A stretch of 64,000 bases of DNA, from assembly GCF_020564935.1 (NCBI RefSeq), contig NZ_JAJCXB010000035.1:1-64000 (forward strand). The letters run 5' to 3'. Each line of letters starts with the position of its first letter. Position 1 is the first letter of the stretch. Source of the stretch: Streptomyces pinistramenti. GTDB lineage: Bacteria; Actinomycetota; Actinomycetes; Streptomycetales; Streptomycetaceae. Of this stretch, positions 52,311 to 60,955 are shown piece by piece. A program made the position numbers and the translations under genes. The notes under the pieces are model-generated. The model saw only the letters and a list, made by a program, of their open reading frames with translations, ran no database searches and had not been told where the DNA came from.

Positions 52311-53864
52311 ATGAGCGACACCCACAACACGCCCTCCTCCCACGGCCACGGACCGTTCATCGCGGCCATCGACCAGGGCACGACCTCCAGCCGCTGCATC
52401 GTCTTCGACAAGGACGGCCGCATCGTGTCGGTCGACCAGAAGGAACACGAGCAGATCTTCCCGAAGCCGGGCTGGGTCGAGCACGACGCGGCCGAGATCT
52501 GGGCCAACGTCCAGCAGGTCGTGGCCGGCGCCGTCGAGAAGGCCGGCATCACCGCCGCCGACGTCAAGGCGATCGGCATCACCAACCAGCGCGAGACCAC
52601 GCTGCTCTGGGACAAGCACACCGGCGAGCCCGTCCACAACGCCATCGTCTGGCAGGACACCCGCACCGACGCGCTCTGCAAGGAACTGGGCCGCAACGTC
52701 GGCCAGGACCGCTTCCGCCGCGAGACCGGCCTGCCGCTGGCCTCGTACTTCGCCGGGCCCAAGATCCGCTGGCTGCTGGACAACGTCGACGGCCTGCGCG
52801 AGCGCGCCGAGCGCGGCGACATCCTCTTCGGCACCATGGACTCCTGGGTCATCTGGAACCTCACCGGTGGCGTCAACGGCGGCGTGCACGTCACGGACGT
52901 CACCAACGCCTCGCGCACCCTGCTGATGAACCTGCACCGGCTGGAGTGGGACGAGAAGATCCTCCAGTCGATCCACATCCCGGCGGAGGTCCTCCCCGAG
53001 ATCAAGTCCTCCGCCGAGATCTACGGCACCACCGCCGACGGCGTCCTCGCGGGTGTCCCGGTCGCCTCCGCGCTCGGCGACCAGCAGGCCGCGCTGTTCG
53101 GCCAGACCTGTTTCGACCAGGGCGAGGCCAAGTCCACGTACGGCACCGGCACCTTCATGCTGATGAACACCGGACACGAGCCGGTGAACTCGTACAACGG
53201 CCTGCTCACCACCGTCGGCTACCGCATCGGCGACCAGCAGGCGGTGTACGCGCTGGAAGGCTCCATCGCCGTCACCGGCTCGCTGGTGCAGTGGATGCGC
53301 GACCAGATGGGCCTGATCAACTCCGCCGCCGAGATCGAGACGCTGGCCAGCACGGTGGACGACAACGGCGGCGCGTACTTCGTGCCGGCGTTCTCCGGCC
53401 TGTTCGCCCCCTACTGGCGCTCGGACGCCCGCGGCGTCATCGCGGGCCTGACCCGTTACGTCACCAAGGCGCACATCGCGCGCGCCGTGCTTGAGGCCAC
53501 CGCCTGGCAGACGCGCGAGATCACCGACGCCATGACCAAGGACTCCGGCGTCGAGCTGACCGCACTGAAGGTCGACGGCGGAATGACCTCCAACAACCTG
53601 CTGATGCAGACCATCTCGGACTTCCTGGACGCGCCCGTGGTGCGCCCGATGGTCGCCGAGACGACCTGCCTCGGCGCCGCCTACGCGGCCGGACTGGCCG
53701 TCGGCTTCTGGTCCAGCACCGACGAACTGCGCGCCAACTGGCGCCGGGCCGCCGAGTGGACCCCCCGGATGGAAGCGGCCACCCGTGACCGCGAGTACAA
53801 GAGCTGGCTCAAGGCCGTGGAACGCTCCATGGGCTGGCTCGATGACAGCATTGTCGAGGAGTAA
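52311..53864 (+). CDS. glpK: Glycerol kinase GlpK (GylA)
   Basis: The 517-residue FGGY-family kinase begins with a disordered His/Ser-rich leader, then AAIDQGTTSSRCIVFD (phosphate loop), GITNQRETT, VWQDTRT, TGTFMLMNTG and LKVDGGMTSNN (adenosine-binding). It phosphorylates glycerol with ATP. The 3' end contains GCATTGTCGA at 53848-53857, similar to the putative GylR sites. The stop is two bases from the glpD start. Confidence 0.96.
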   Translation: MSDTHNTPSSHGHGPFIAAIDQGTTSSRCIVFDKDGRIVSVDQKEHEQIFPKPGWVEHDAAEIWANVQQVVAGAVEKAGITAADVKAIGITNQRETTLLWDKHTGEPVHNAIVWQDTRTDALCKELGRNVGQDRFRRETGLPLASYFAGPKIRWLLDNVDGLRERAERGDILFGTMDSWVIWNLTGGVNGGVHVTDVTNASRTLLMNLHRLEWDEKILQSIHIPAEVLPEIKSSAEIYGTTADGVLAGVPVASALGDQQAALFGQTCFDQGEAKSTYGTGTFMLMNTGHEPVNSYNGLLTTVGYRIGDQQAVYALEGSIAVTGSLVQWMRDQMGLINSAAEIETLASTVDDNGGAYFVPAFSGLFAPYWRSDARGVIAGLTRYVTKAHIARAVLEATAWQTREITDAMTKDSGVELTALKVDGGMTSNNLLMQTISDFLDAPVVRPMVAETTCLGAAYAAGLAVGFWSSTDELRANWRRAAEWTPRMEAATRDREYKSWLKAVERSMGWLDDSIVEE

Positions 53865-53866
53865 TC

Positions 53867-55471
53867 ATGAGCACCCTGCAGAGCGTCCCGGCACTTGGGA
53901 CGCACCCGGCCGATGGTTCGACCGCGAGCCGCGCCGAGACCCGGGAACAGCTTTCCAAGGCGACGTACGACCTCCTGGTGATCGGTGGCGGCATCCTGGG
54001 CATCTCCACTGCCTGGCACGCCGCGCAGGCCGGACTGCGGGTGGCCCTGGTGGACGCCGGTGACTTCGCCGGCGCCACCTCCTCCGCCTCCTCCAAGCTG
54101 CTGCACGGCGGCCTGCGTTACCTGCAGACCGGCGCGGTCAAGCTGGTGGCGGAGAACCACTTCGAGCGGCGTGCGGTCTCGCGTGACGTGGCACCGCACC
54201 TCGCCAACCCCCTGACCTTCTACCTGCCCGTCTACAAGGGCGGCCCGCACGGCGCGGCCAAGCTCGGCGCCGGCGTCTTCGCGTACTCCGCGCTGTCCGC
54301 CTTCGGCGACGGTGTCGGCCACGTCATATCGCCGGCCAAGGCCCAGCGTGACGTGCCGGAGCTGCGGACCGACAACCTCAAGGCCGTTGCCGTGTACGGC
54401 GACGACCAGATGAACGACTCCCGGATGGCCCTGATGACCGTCCGCGCCGCCGTCGCGGCCGGCGCCACGGTCCTCAACCACGCCGAGGTCACCGGCCTGC
54501 GCTTCACCCAGGGCCGGGTCACGGGCGCGGAGCTGAAGGACCGGATGGAGGGCGAGGAGTTCGGCGTCAACGCCCGCCTCGTGCTCAACGCCACCGGACC
54601 GTGGGTCGACCACCTGCGCAAGATGGAGGACAAGGACTCGGCCCCCTCCATCCGCCTGTCCAAGGGCGCGCACCTGGTGCTCAAGCGCACCGCCCCCTGG
54701 AAGGCCGCGCTGGCCACGCCGATCGACAAGTACCGCATCACCTTCGCCCTCCCCTGGGAGGACATGCTGCTGCTCGGCACCACCGACGAGGAGTACGAGG
54801 GCGACCCGGCGGATGTCGCGGTCACCGAGAAGGACACCGCGCAGATCCTCGACGAGGCCGCGTTCTCGGTCCGTGACCAGCAGCTCTCGCGCGACCTGAT
54901 CACGTACTCGTTCGCCGGTCTGCGGGTGCTGCCCGGCGGCCCCGGCGACACCTCGAAGGCCAAGCGCGAGACGGTCGTCACCGAGGGCAGCGGCGGCATG
55001 CTGTCCGTGGCGGGCGGCAAGTGGACGACCTTCCGGCACATCGGCCGTACGGTCATGAACAAGCTCGCCGCGCTCCCCGGCCACCCGCTGGCCGAGGACA
55101 TGGAGCCGATCTCGCACCTGCCGAAGAAGCTCCCGCTGCCCGGTATCGCCAACCCGAACGCGGTGGCGCACCGGCTGCTGATCGACGGCTCCACCCCCGG
55201 CCCGCGGATGGCCCCGGAGACCGCGCGTCACCTCGCCACCCACTACGGCTCGCTGTCCTTCGACATCGCCCGGCTGGCGAACGAGAACCCGGAGCTGGCC
55301 GAGCGGATCCACCCGGACGCGCCGGAGATCTGGGCGCAGGTCGCCTACGCCCGTGACCACGAGTGGGCCGAGACCGTGGACGACGTGCTGCGCCGCCGTA
55401 CCACGCTCACGATCCGCGGCCTGGACACGGAGGACGTCCGCGCCAAGGTGAAGGGCATGCTGGAGGGCTGA
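53867..55471 (+). CDS. glpD: Glycerol-3-phosphate dehydrogenase GlpD (GylB)
   Basis: The 534-residue FAD-dependent membrane-associated dehydrogenase has the dinucleotide motif LLVIGGGILGISTAWHAAQAG, SSASSKLLHGGLRYL (substrate/FAD contacts), NATGPWVD and the C-terminal DAO_C helical domain. It oxidises glycerol-3-phosphate to dihydroxyacetone phosphate and passes electrons to quinone. It is translated directly after glpK (2-base gap, GAGGAG ribosome site inside glpK). Confidence 0.96.
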   Translation: MSTLQSVPALGTHPADGSTASRAETREQLSKATYDLLVIGGGILGISTAWHAAQAGLRVALVDAGDFAGATSSASSKLLHGGLRYLQTGAVKLVAENHFERRAVSRDVAPHLANPLTFYLPVYKGGPHGAAKLGAGVFAYSALSAFGDGVGHVISPAKAQRDVPELRTDNLKAVAVYGDDQMNDSRMALMTVRAAVAAGATVLNHAEVTGLRFTQGRVTGAELKDRMEGEEFGVNARLVLNATGPWVDHLRKMEDKDSAPSIRLSKGAHLVLKRTAPWKAALATPIDKYRITFALPWEDMLLLGTTDEEYEGDPADVAVTEKDTAQILDEAAFSVRDQQLSRDLITYSFAGLRVLPGGPGDTSKAKRETVVTEGSGGMLSVAGGKWTTFRHIGRTVMNKLAALPGHPLAEDMEPISHLPKKLPLPGIANPNAVAHRLLIDGSTPGPRMAPETARHLATHYGSLSFDIARLANENPELAERIHPDAPEIWAQVAYARDHEWAETVDDVLRRRTTLTIRGLDTEDVRAKVKGMLEG

Positions 55472-55489
55472 TCCTCGGGCACGGTCGGA

Positions 55490-55528
55490 CGGAGGGGCGG
55501 TTCCCGGTGGGCGGGGGCCGCCCCTCCG
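55490..55528 (+). terminator. Terminator of the glycerol operon
   Basis: CGGAGGGGCGG and CCGCCCCTCCG make a perfect 11-bp stem around a 17-base GC-rich loop, 18 bases after the glpD stop. Confidence 0.7.
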
Positions 55529-55632
55529 GCGTGCGGTGGGGCCGGAGCCGGTGGGGGTTTGCCGTGGGGGCGGGGACGGCTGGTCCGGGTGCGGAGGCCG
55601 CCGGCGGGCGCGGGAGAGGCCATAATGGGGCC

Positions 55633-55647
55633 AGACATCGGATGTCT
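55633..55647. promoter_or_regulatory. Putative operator of the FadR-type sugar regulator
   Basis: AGACATC-G-GATGTCT is a perfect inverted repeat, 38 bases before the regulator start, with a further GGATGTCC half-site directly downstream. Size and symmetry fit a GntR/FadR site; autoregulation is inferred. Confidence 0.6.
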
Positions 55648-55685
55648 TGGTGGATGTCCGGCGGGTCCGAGCGGGGAGGTCGGCC

Positions 55686-56357
55686 ATGGCCGTCACTGAC
55701 GAGGCCATCGAGAAGATCAAGGGCATGATCGTCTCGGGGGCGCTGCGGCCGGGCGACCGGCTGCCCAAGGAGAGCGAACTGGCCGCCGATCTCGGCCTGT
55801 CGCGCAATTCCCTGCGCGAGGCGGTCCGCGCGCTCTCGCTGATCCGCATCCTGGACGTCCGGCAGGGCGACGGGACGTACGTCACCAGCCTCGATCCGCA
55901 GCTTCTGCTGGAGGCGATGAGCTTCGTGGTGGACTTCCACCGCGACGACACGGTGCTGGAATTCCTCTCCGTCCGCCGGATCCTGGAGCCGGCCGCCACG
56001 GCGATGGCGGCAGGCCGGATCGATCCGGCCGAACTCGACGCCCTGGAAGCGCAGTTGGACGCCCTGGGCCCGGCCCCTTCGGTGGAGGATCTGGTGGGCG
56101 GCGACCTGGAGTTCCACCGCAGGATCGTCTCCGCGTCCGGCAACTCCGTGCTCTGTTCGCTGCTGGACGGCCTGTCCGGGCCGACCACCCGGGCCAGGAT
56201 CTGGCGTGGGCTGACGCAGAAGGACGCGGTGGCCCGCACCCTCACCGAGCACCGCGCGATCATCGGGGCGCTGCGCGACCGCGACGCGGAGGCCGCGCGG
56301 GCGTGGGCGACGGTGCACATCGCGAGCGTGGAACAGTGGCTGCGCTCGACGCTGTGA
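55686..56357 (+). CDS. FadR-family (GntR) regulator of the sugar cluster
   Basis: The 223-residue protein has a winged helix (LPKESELAADLGLSRNSLREAVRALSLIRILDVRQGDGTYV) and an FCD effector domain with the metal-binding pattern (DLEFHRRIVSASGN, TEHRAIIGALRDRD). Such FCD regulators often respond to sugar acids. GGGGAGG precedes ATG 55686. It is convergent with the fucose-type cluster that ends 28 bases after it, so control of that cluster is likely. Confidence 0.9.
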   Translation: MAVTDEAIEKIKGMIVSGALRPGDRLPKESELAADLGLSRNSLREAVRALSLIRILDVRQGDGTYVTSLDPQLLLEAMSFVVDFHRDDTVLEFLSVRRILEPAATAMAAGRIDPAELDALEAQLDALGPAPSVEDLVGGDLEFHRRIVSASGNSVLCSLLDGLSGPTTRARIWRGLTQKDAVARTLTEHRAIIGALRDRDAEAARAWATVHIASVEQWLRSTL

Positions 56358-56385
56358 CGGCCGCCCCCGGTTTCCCGTCCCTCCC

Positions 56386-57240
56386 TCACTCCCCTCGCTG
56401 CCGCGTCCCGCGCCGCCCGATGCCGTACACCCGTGCCGCCGTTTCGCCGAAGACGGCGGCGCGTTCGGCCGCGGTGAGACGGCGGGTGGCCGACTCGGCG
56501 AGGGCGACGACGCCGTCGTAGCGGGCGGCGAGGGTGCAGACCGGCCAGTCGGAGCCGAAGAGGACCCGGTCGGGGCCGAAGGTGTCCAGGACGTGATGGG
56601 CGTACGGCAGGAGCTGCCGAGGCCGCCAGGTGGCCCAGTCGGCCTCGGTGACCAGGCCGGAGAGTTTGCAGGTGAGGTTCGGCAGCCGGGCGAGGGCGGT
56701 GAGGTGCCCGGCCCAGGGCCGGCGTTCCCCTCGGGCCACCGCCGGTTTGCCCGCGTGGTCCAGGACGAACGCCAGCTCCGGTACCGCGCGCGCCGCGGCC
56801 AGCGCCGCGGGCAGCTCGCGCGGCGTGACCAGCAGGTCGTAGACGAGCCCCGCAGCGGCCACGGCGCGCAGCCCGCGCAGCACGTCCGGCCGGGTCAGCC
56901 AGCCGGGATCCGGCTCGTCCTGGACCTGGTGACGGATGCCCACCAGGCCGGACCCCAGCGCGACCAGCGCCTCGCCGAGCGCCGGATCCGTGAGATCGGC
57001 CCAGCCGACGACGCCGCGTACCGGCCCCTCCCCCGCCGCGAGCGCCAACAGCTCGGCGGTCTCCTCGTACGAGGAGGAGGACTGGACGAGTACGGTGCCG
57101 CCGATGCCGTGCGCGGCCAGCTCCGGGGCGAGGTCGGACAGGGTGAAATCGCGGCGGATGGGGTCGGCCCAGGGGCCGTCCATCCAGGGCTGCGGGCGGC
57201 TGCCGAGGTCCCACAGGTGGTGATGGGCGTCGATACGCAT
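56386..57240 (-). CDS. Amidohydrolase-family protein, probable L-fucono-lactonase
   Basis: The 284-residue amidohydrolase_2 TIM-barrel enzyme has the N-terminal metal pattern DAHHHLWD and the C-terminal catalytic Asp in FGSDWPV. Relatives in non-phosphorylative sugar pathways open the lactone made by the sugar dehydrogenase. The ATG overlaps the stop of the aldo/keto reductase (TGATG), so the two are translated together. Position supports L-fuconolactone hydrolysis; an aromatic-acid decarboxylase is a less likely alternative. Confidence 0.82.
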   Translation of the reverse strand: MRIDAHHHLWDLGSRPQPWMDGPWADPIRRDFTLSDLAPELAAHGIGGTVLVQSSSSYEETAELLALAAGEGPVRGVVGWADLTDPALGEALVALGSGLVGIRHQVQDEPDPGWLTRPDVLRGLRAVAAAGLVYDLLVTPRELPAALAAARAVPELAFVLDHAGKPAVARGERRPWAGHLTALARLPNLTCKLSGLVTEADWATWRPRQLLPYAHHVLDTFGPDRVLFGSDWPVCTLAARYDGVVALAESATRRLTAAERAAVFGETAARVYGIGRRGTRQRGE

Positions 57241-58256
57241 CAGGGGCGCGCTCCGGGGTCGGCGGTGGGCAGCGGCAGGTCCGGGCCGAGCAGGCCGCGG
57301 GCGACGAGGGTGTGCCACAGGGTGTCGGGGATGTCGTGGGTGAACAGCGCCGCGTTCTGCGCGGCCTCATCGGCGGTGGCGGCGCCGACGACCGCCGAGG
57401 CGACGGCGGGGTGGCCGAACGGGAAGCGGAGCGCGGCGGCCTTGAGCGGGACGCCGAACTCCGCGCACACCTCGGAGAGTTGGCGGGCGCGCGCCAGAAC
57501 GTCGGGCGGCGCGGGCGCGTAGTTGTAGGGCGCGCCGGGTGCCGGGTCGGCCAGCAGGCCGGAGTTGTAGACGCCGCCGACGACGACCGAGGTGCCGCGC
57601 CGCGCGCACACCGGCAGCAGGTCGTCGAAGGCGGTGCGCTCCAGCAGCGTCCAGCGGCCGGCGCAGAGCACCACGTCCACGTCGAGGTCGGCGACCAGCC
57701 CGGCCAGCAGGCCGCTGTGGTTCATGCCGAAGCCGATGGCGCGTACGGCCTGCTGGTCGCGGAGTTCGGCGAGGGCCGGGAAGCCGGTCTCGTACACCTC
57801 ACGCAGGTGGTGTTCGACGTCGTGGAGATAGACGATGTCGACGGCGTCCACGCCGAGCCGCTCCAGGGACGCGTCGAGGGTGGCGCGGATGCCGTCGCGG
57901 GTGAAGTCGCGCACCCGGGCGCGGGCCGGGGTGTCGACGAAGCCCTCGCCTTCGGCCTGTTCGCCCGGTGCCAGCGGCCGCAGCCGGCGGCCCACCTTGG
58001 TGGAGAGGGTGTACGTGGCCCGGTCGCGGCCGCGCAGCGCCCGGCCGATGCGCTCTTCCGAGAGGCCGACGCCGTAGTGCGGGGCGGTGTCGAGGTAGCG
58101 GGCTCCGGTGGCCAGGGCGGTGCGCAGCACGTCCTGTGCCTCGGTCTCGGGGACGGCGCGGTAGAGGTTGCCCAGCGGGGCGCAGCCGAGGCCGAGGGGC
58201 GGGACGGCGACGCCGCTGCGTCCCAACTCCCTTGACATGTACGGGAGATACGGCAT
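57240..58256 (-). CDS. Aldo/keto reductase, probable L-fucose (D-threo-aldose) 1-dehydrogenase
   Basis: The 338-residue (beta/alpha)8 enzyme has the AKR tetrad: Asp in YLDTAPHYGVGLSE, Tyr in PHYG, Lys in LSTKVGR and His in IVYLHDVEHH. It resembles the D-threo-aldose/L-fucose dehydrogenases that oxidise L-fucose to the lactone with NAD(P). ATG 58256 has GAGGG seven bases upstream; an internal ATG at 58238 does not. It overlaps the lactonase start and follows the permease gene by nine bases. Confidence 0.87.
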   Translation of the reverse strand: MPYLPYMSRELGRSGVAVPPLGLGCAPLGNLYRAVPETEAQDVLRTALATGARYLDTAPHYGVGLSEERIGRALRGRDRATYTLSTKVGRRLRPLAPGEQAEGEGFVDTPARARVRDFTRDGIRATLDASLERLGVDAVDIVYLHDVEHHLREVYETGFPALAELRDQQAVRAIGFGMNHSGLLAGLVADLDVDVVLCAGRWTLLERTAFDDLLPVCARRGTSVVVGGVYNSGLLADPAPGAPYNYAPAPPDVLARARQLSEVCAEFGVPLKAAALRFPFGHPAVASAVVGAATADEAAQNAALFTHDIPDTLWHTLVARGLLGPDLPLPTADPGARP

Positions 58257-58265
58257 ACCGGGCCC

Positions 58266-59297
58266 TCAGTCCTGCTTCTCGCCGCTGGTGAAGCGGGAGA
58301 TGACCAGCGCGATGATGATGATCATGCCGTTGAGGAACTGGGTCCACAGCGGCGGCACCCCGCCGAGCGTCATCACGTTGATGACGAGCTGGAGGGTCAG
58401 GACGCCGGTCAGCGCGCCGAAGAGGGTGCCGCGGCCGCCCTTGAGGCTGATGCCGCCGATCACCGCCGCGGCGAAGACCTGGAAGATCCAGCCGTTGCCC
58501 TGGCTCGCGGAGACCGCGCCGTAGTGGCCGGTGTAGAGGATGCCGGCGAAGGCGGCGAGCACGCCGCCGGCGGCCAGCACGATCCAGGTGAGGCGGTCCA
58601 CCCGGATGCCGGCGGCGCGGGCCGCCTCCGGGTTGCCGCCGATGGCGTACAGCGCCCGCCCGTGCCGCAGGTAGCCGAGGACGCCGCCGCCCGCGGCGAA
58701 GAGCGCCAGGCAGATCCATACGGCGGCGGGGACGCCCAGCCATGCGGCCTTGCCGAGGTAGGCGAAGGACGCCGGGACGTCGCCGATGGACTGGCCCTCG
58801 GAGATGCCGACCTGAAGGCCGCGCAGCATGGTGAGCATGCCGAGGGTGGCGATGAAGCCGTTGACCCGGAGCTTGAGGATGAGGAACCCGTTGGTGGCGC
58901 CGATGGCCGCGCCCACGGCCAGGCAGAGCGGGACGGCCGTCCAGGCGGGGAGGAGTCCGAGCCCGGCGAAGCGGGCGCCGTGCGCGGGCATCACCAGCCA
59001 CAGTGCGACCACCGGCGCGAGGCCGATCGTCGATTCCAGCGACAGGTCCATCCGCCCGCTGATCAGGATCAGCGCCTCGCCGAGCACCAGCAGGCCCAGT
59101 TCGGTGGACTGCTGGATGACGCCGATGAGGTTGTCCTGGGTGAGGAAGGCGGGCGAGACGATGAAGCCGATGACGCCCAGCACGAAGATCACCGGCACCA
59201 GGGAGAGGTCCCGCCAGCGGGCGAGCGCGGCCCGGGGCGCGGGGGATGCGGGGGGCCGGGAGGCGACGGTGGCCGGTGGTGATGCGGTCTCGATCAT
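58266..59297 (-). CDS. Sugar ABC transporter permease (RbsC type)
   Basis: The 343-residue membrane protein has about eight to ten segments and the carbohydrate-uptake-2 loop (LGYLRHGRALYAIGGNPEAARAAGI) that docks with the ATPase. The ATG overlaps the ATPase stop as ATGA. With the tandem ATPase and binding lipoprotein upstream it forms a complete ribose-type importer, here presumably for L-fucose or a related deoxysugar. Confidence 0.92.
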   Translation of the reverse strand: MIETASPPATVASRPPASPAPRAALARWRDLSLVPVIFVLGVIGFIVSPAFLTQDNLIGVIQQSTELGLLVLGEALILISGRMDLSLESTIGLAPVVALWLVMPAHGARFAGLGLLPAWTAVPLCLAVGAAIGATNGFLILKLRVNGFIATLGMLTMLRGLQVGISEGQSIGDVPASFAYLGKAAWLGVPAAVWICLALFAAGGGVLGYLRHGRALYAIGGNPEAARAAGIRVDRLTWIVLAAGGVLAAFAGILYTGHYGAVSASQGNGWIFQVFAAAVIGGISLKGGRGTLFGALTGVLTLQLVINVMTLGGVPPLWTQFLNGMIIIIALVISRFTSGEKQD

Positions 59298-60955
59298 GGC
59301 GTGGTCCCTTCGGTGCCTTCGGTCCCCTCGGTGCCTTCCGTGCCTTCGGTTCCTGCCGTGCCTGCGGTTCCTGCCGCCTGGCGCGTGCCGTGCGGGGTTT
59401 CCTCCGAGCCGTGCGGTGTTTCCTCCGAGCCGCGCGCCCCCTCCATGGCCGCGACCAGTTCGTGATCGCCCCAGCCGGCCGGGAAGGCGGCGGTCACCCG
59501 GCCGTGGAAGACCGCAAGGACCCGGTCGCAGATCCGCAGATCGTCGAGTTCGTCGGAGACGATCAGCGCGCAGCTGCCGCCGTCCGCGGCCGCCCGCACC
59601 ACGCCGAGCAGCGCGTCCTTGGACTTGACGTCCACCCCGTTGGTGGGCCGGACGGCCACCAGCACGGCGGGCTCGCGGGCCAGTGCGCGGGCGATGACGA
59701 CCTTCTGCTGGTTGCCGCCGGACAGGCCGGAGACCGGCTGGCCGGGACCGGTCGCCTTGATGTCGAGCGCGGTGATCATCCGGCGGGCGAACTCCCGGGT
59801 CCGCGCGGGCAGTACGGTGCCGAACGGGCCGAGCTGGTCGGTGACGGTGAGCGTGGCGTTCTCGGCGACGCTGCGGCCCGCGATGAGGCCCTCGCGGTGC
59901 CGGTCCTCGGGGACGTAGCCGATGCCGGCGCCGAGTGCGTGCGGGACGCTGCCGCCGCGCACCACCCGGCCGCGCACCGTGATCCGGCCGTTGTCCGGGG
60001 CCCGCAGGCCCACCAGCGTCTCGCCGATCGCGGTGTTCCCGCTGCCGGTCGCGCCGGCCAGGCCCACCACCTCGCCGGCCCGCACGGTCAGGTCCAGGGG
60101 CGCGAAGTGGCCTGCCAGGGCGAGCCGTTCGGTGCGCAGGACCGGCTCGCCCGTGGCCCGTGCCGCCGGTGCGCGGCGCCGGGCCACGGCGGCCTGCCGC
60201 TCCCCCGTCATCGCCTCGACCAGCGCGTCCTCGGCGAGGTCGGCGACGGGTGCGGTCAGCACATGGCGGGCGTCACGGAAGACGGTGACGGTGTCGCACA
60301 GCTCGTAGACCTCCTGGAGGTGGTGCGAGATGAACAGGAAGGCGACGCCCTGGGCGCGCAGTGCGCGGAGCTTGCCGAAGAGCCGGTCGATGCCGCCCGC
60401 GTCGAGCCGGGCGGTCGGCTCGTCGAGGATGATCAGCCGGGCGCCGAACGAGAGCGCGCGGGCGATCTCCACGAACTGCCGCTGCTCGACGCCGAGTTCA
60501 CGGATCCTGGCGGCCGGGTCGACGTCCACGCCGTACTCGGCGAGCAGCGCGCGGGCCCGCTCGCGCAGCGCCCGCCACCGGATGGCGCGGCGGCCCGGCA
60601 GCCGGCCCAGGTAGAGGTTCTCCGCGACGGTCAGGTCGGGGACGGTCATCGACTTCTGGTGGACGCAGGCGGCGGTGCGCTGCCAGGCGGCCGTGTCGCC
60701 CCAGCGGGGCGCGGGCGCGCCGCCGAAGGTGACCTCGCCCGCGTCCGGCCGCTGCATACCGGTGAGCACCGAGACCAGCGTGGACTTGCCGGCGCCGTTG
60801 CGGCCGACGAGGGCGTGCGCCTCACCGGCCCTGACGGTCAGCCGGGCGCCGTCGAGGGCGAGCGTGGGGCCGTAGCGCCGGACGATGCCCTCGGCGCGGA
60901 CGGCCTCCGCCGCGGCCGGTGGCACCCCGGTGGGGGCGGTGGCTGCGGGCGGCAC
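59294..60955 (-). CDS. Sugar ABC transporter tandem ATP-binding protein (RbsA type)
   Basis: The 553-residue protein has two ABC domains. The first has Walker A VGRNGAGKST, a degenerate signature region (LGVEQRQFVEIARAL) and LIILDEPTARLD; the second has a degenerate Walker A (GATGSGNTAIGE) and LSGGNQQKVVIARAL, the normal asymmetry of this family. The C-terminal 45 residues are low complexity: two GSEETPH units and a run of Gly-Thr-Ala/Glu triplets. GTG 60955 overlaps the receptor stop by one base (TAGTG). Confidence 0.92.
   Translation of the reverse strand: MPPAATAPTGVPPAAAEAVRAEGIVRRYGPTLALDGARLTVRAGEAHALVGRNGAGKSTLVSVLTGMQRPDAGEVTFGGAPAPRWGDTAAWQRTAACVHQKSMTVPDLTVAENLYLGRLPGRRAIRWRALRERARALLAEYGVDVDPAARIRELGVEQRQFVEIARALSFGARLIILDEPTARLDAGGIDRLFGKLRALRAQGVAFLFISHHLQEVYELCDTVTVFRDARHVLTAPVADLAEDALVEAMTGERQAAVARRRAPAARATGEPVLRTERLALAGHFAPLDLTVRAGEVVGLAGATGSGNTAIGETLVGLRAPDNGRITVRGRVVRGGSVPHALGAGIGYVPEDRHREGLIAGRSVAENATLTVTDQLGPFGTVLPARTREFARRMITALDIKATGPGQPVSGLSGGNQQKVVIARALAREPAVLVAVRPTNGVDVKSKDALLGVVRAAADGGSCALIVSDELDDLRICDRVLAVFHGRVTAAFPAGWGDHELVAAMEGARGSEETPHGSEETPHGTRQAAGTAGTAGTEGTEGTEGTEGTEGTTP
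59303..59431. repeat. Short tandem repeats in the 3' end of the ATPase gene
   Basis: About eight 9-base units coding Gly-Thr-Ala/Glu (59303-59372) and a pair of 21-base units coding GSEETPH (59389-59431). They encode only the disordered C-terminal tail, just before the overlapping permease start. Such repeats are prone to slippage. Confidence 0.85.
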
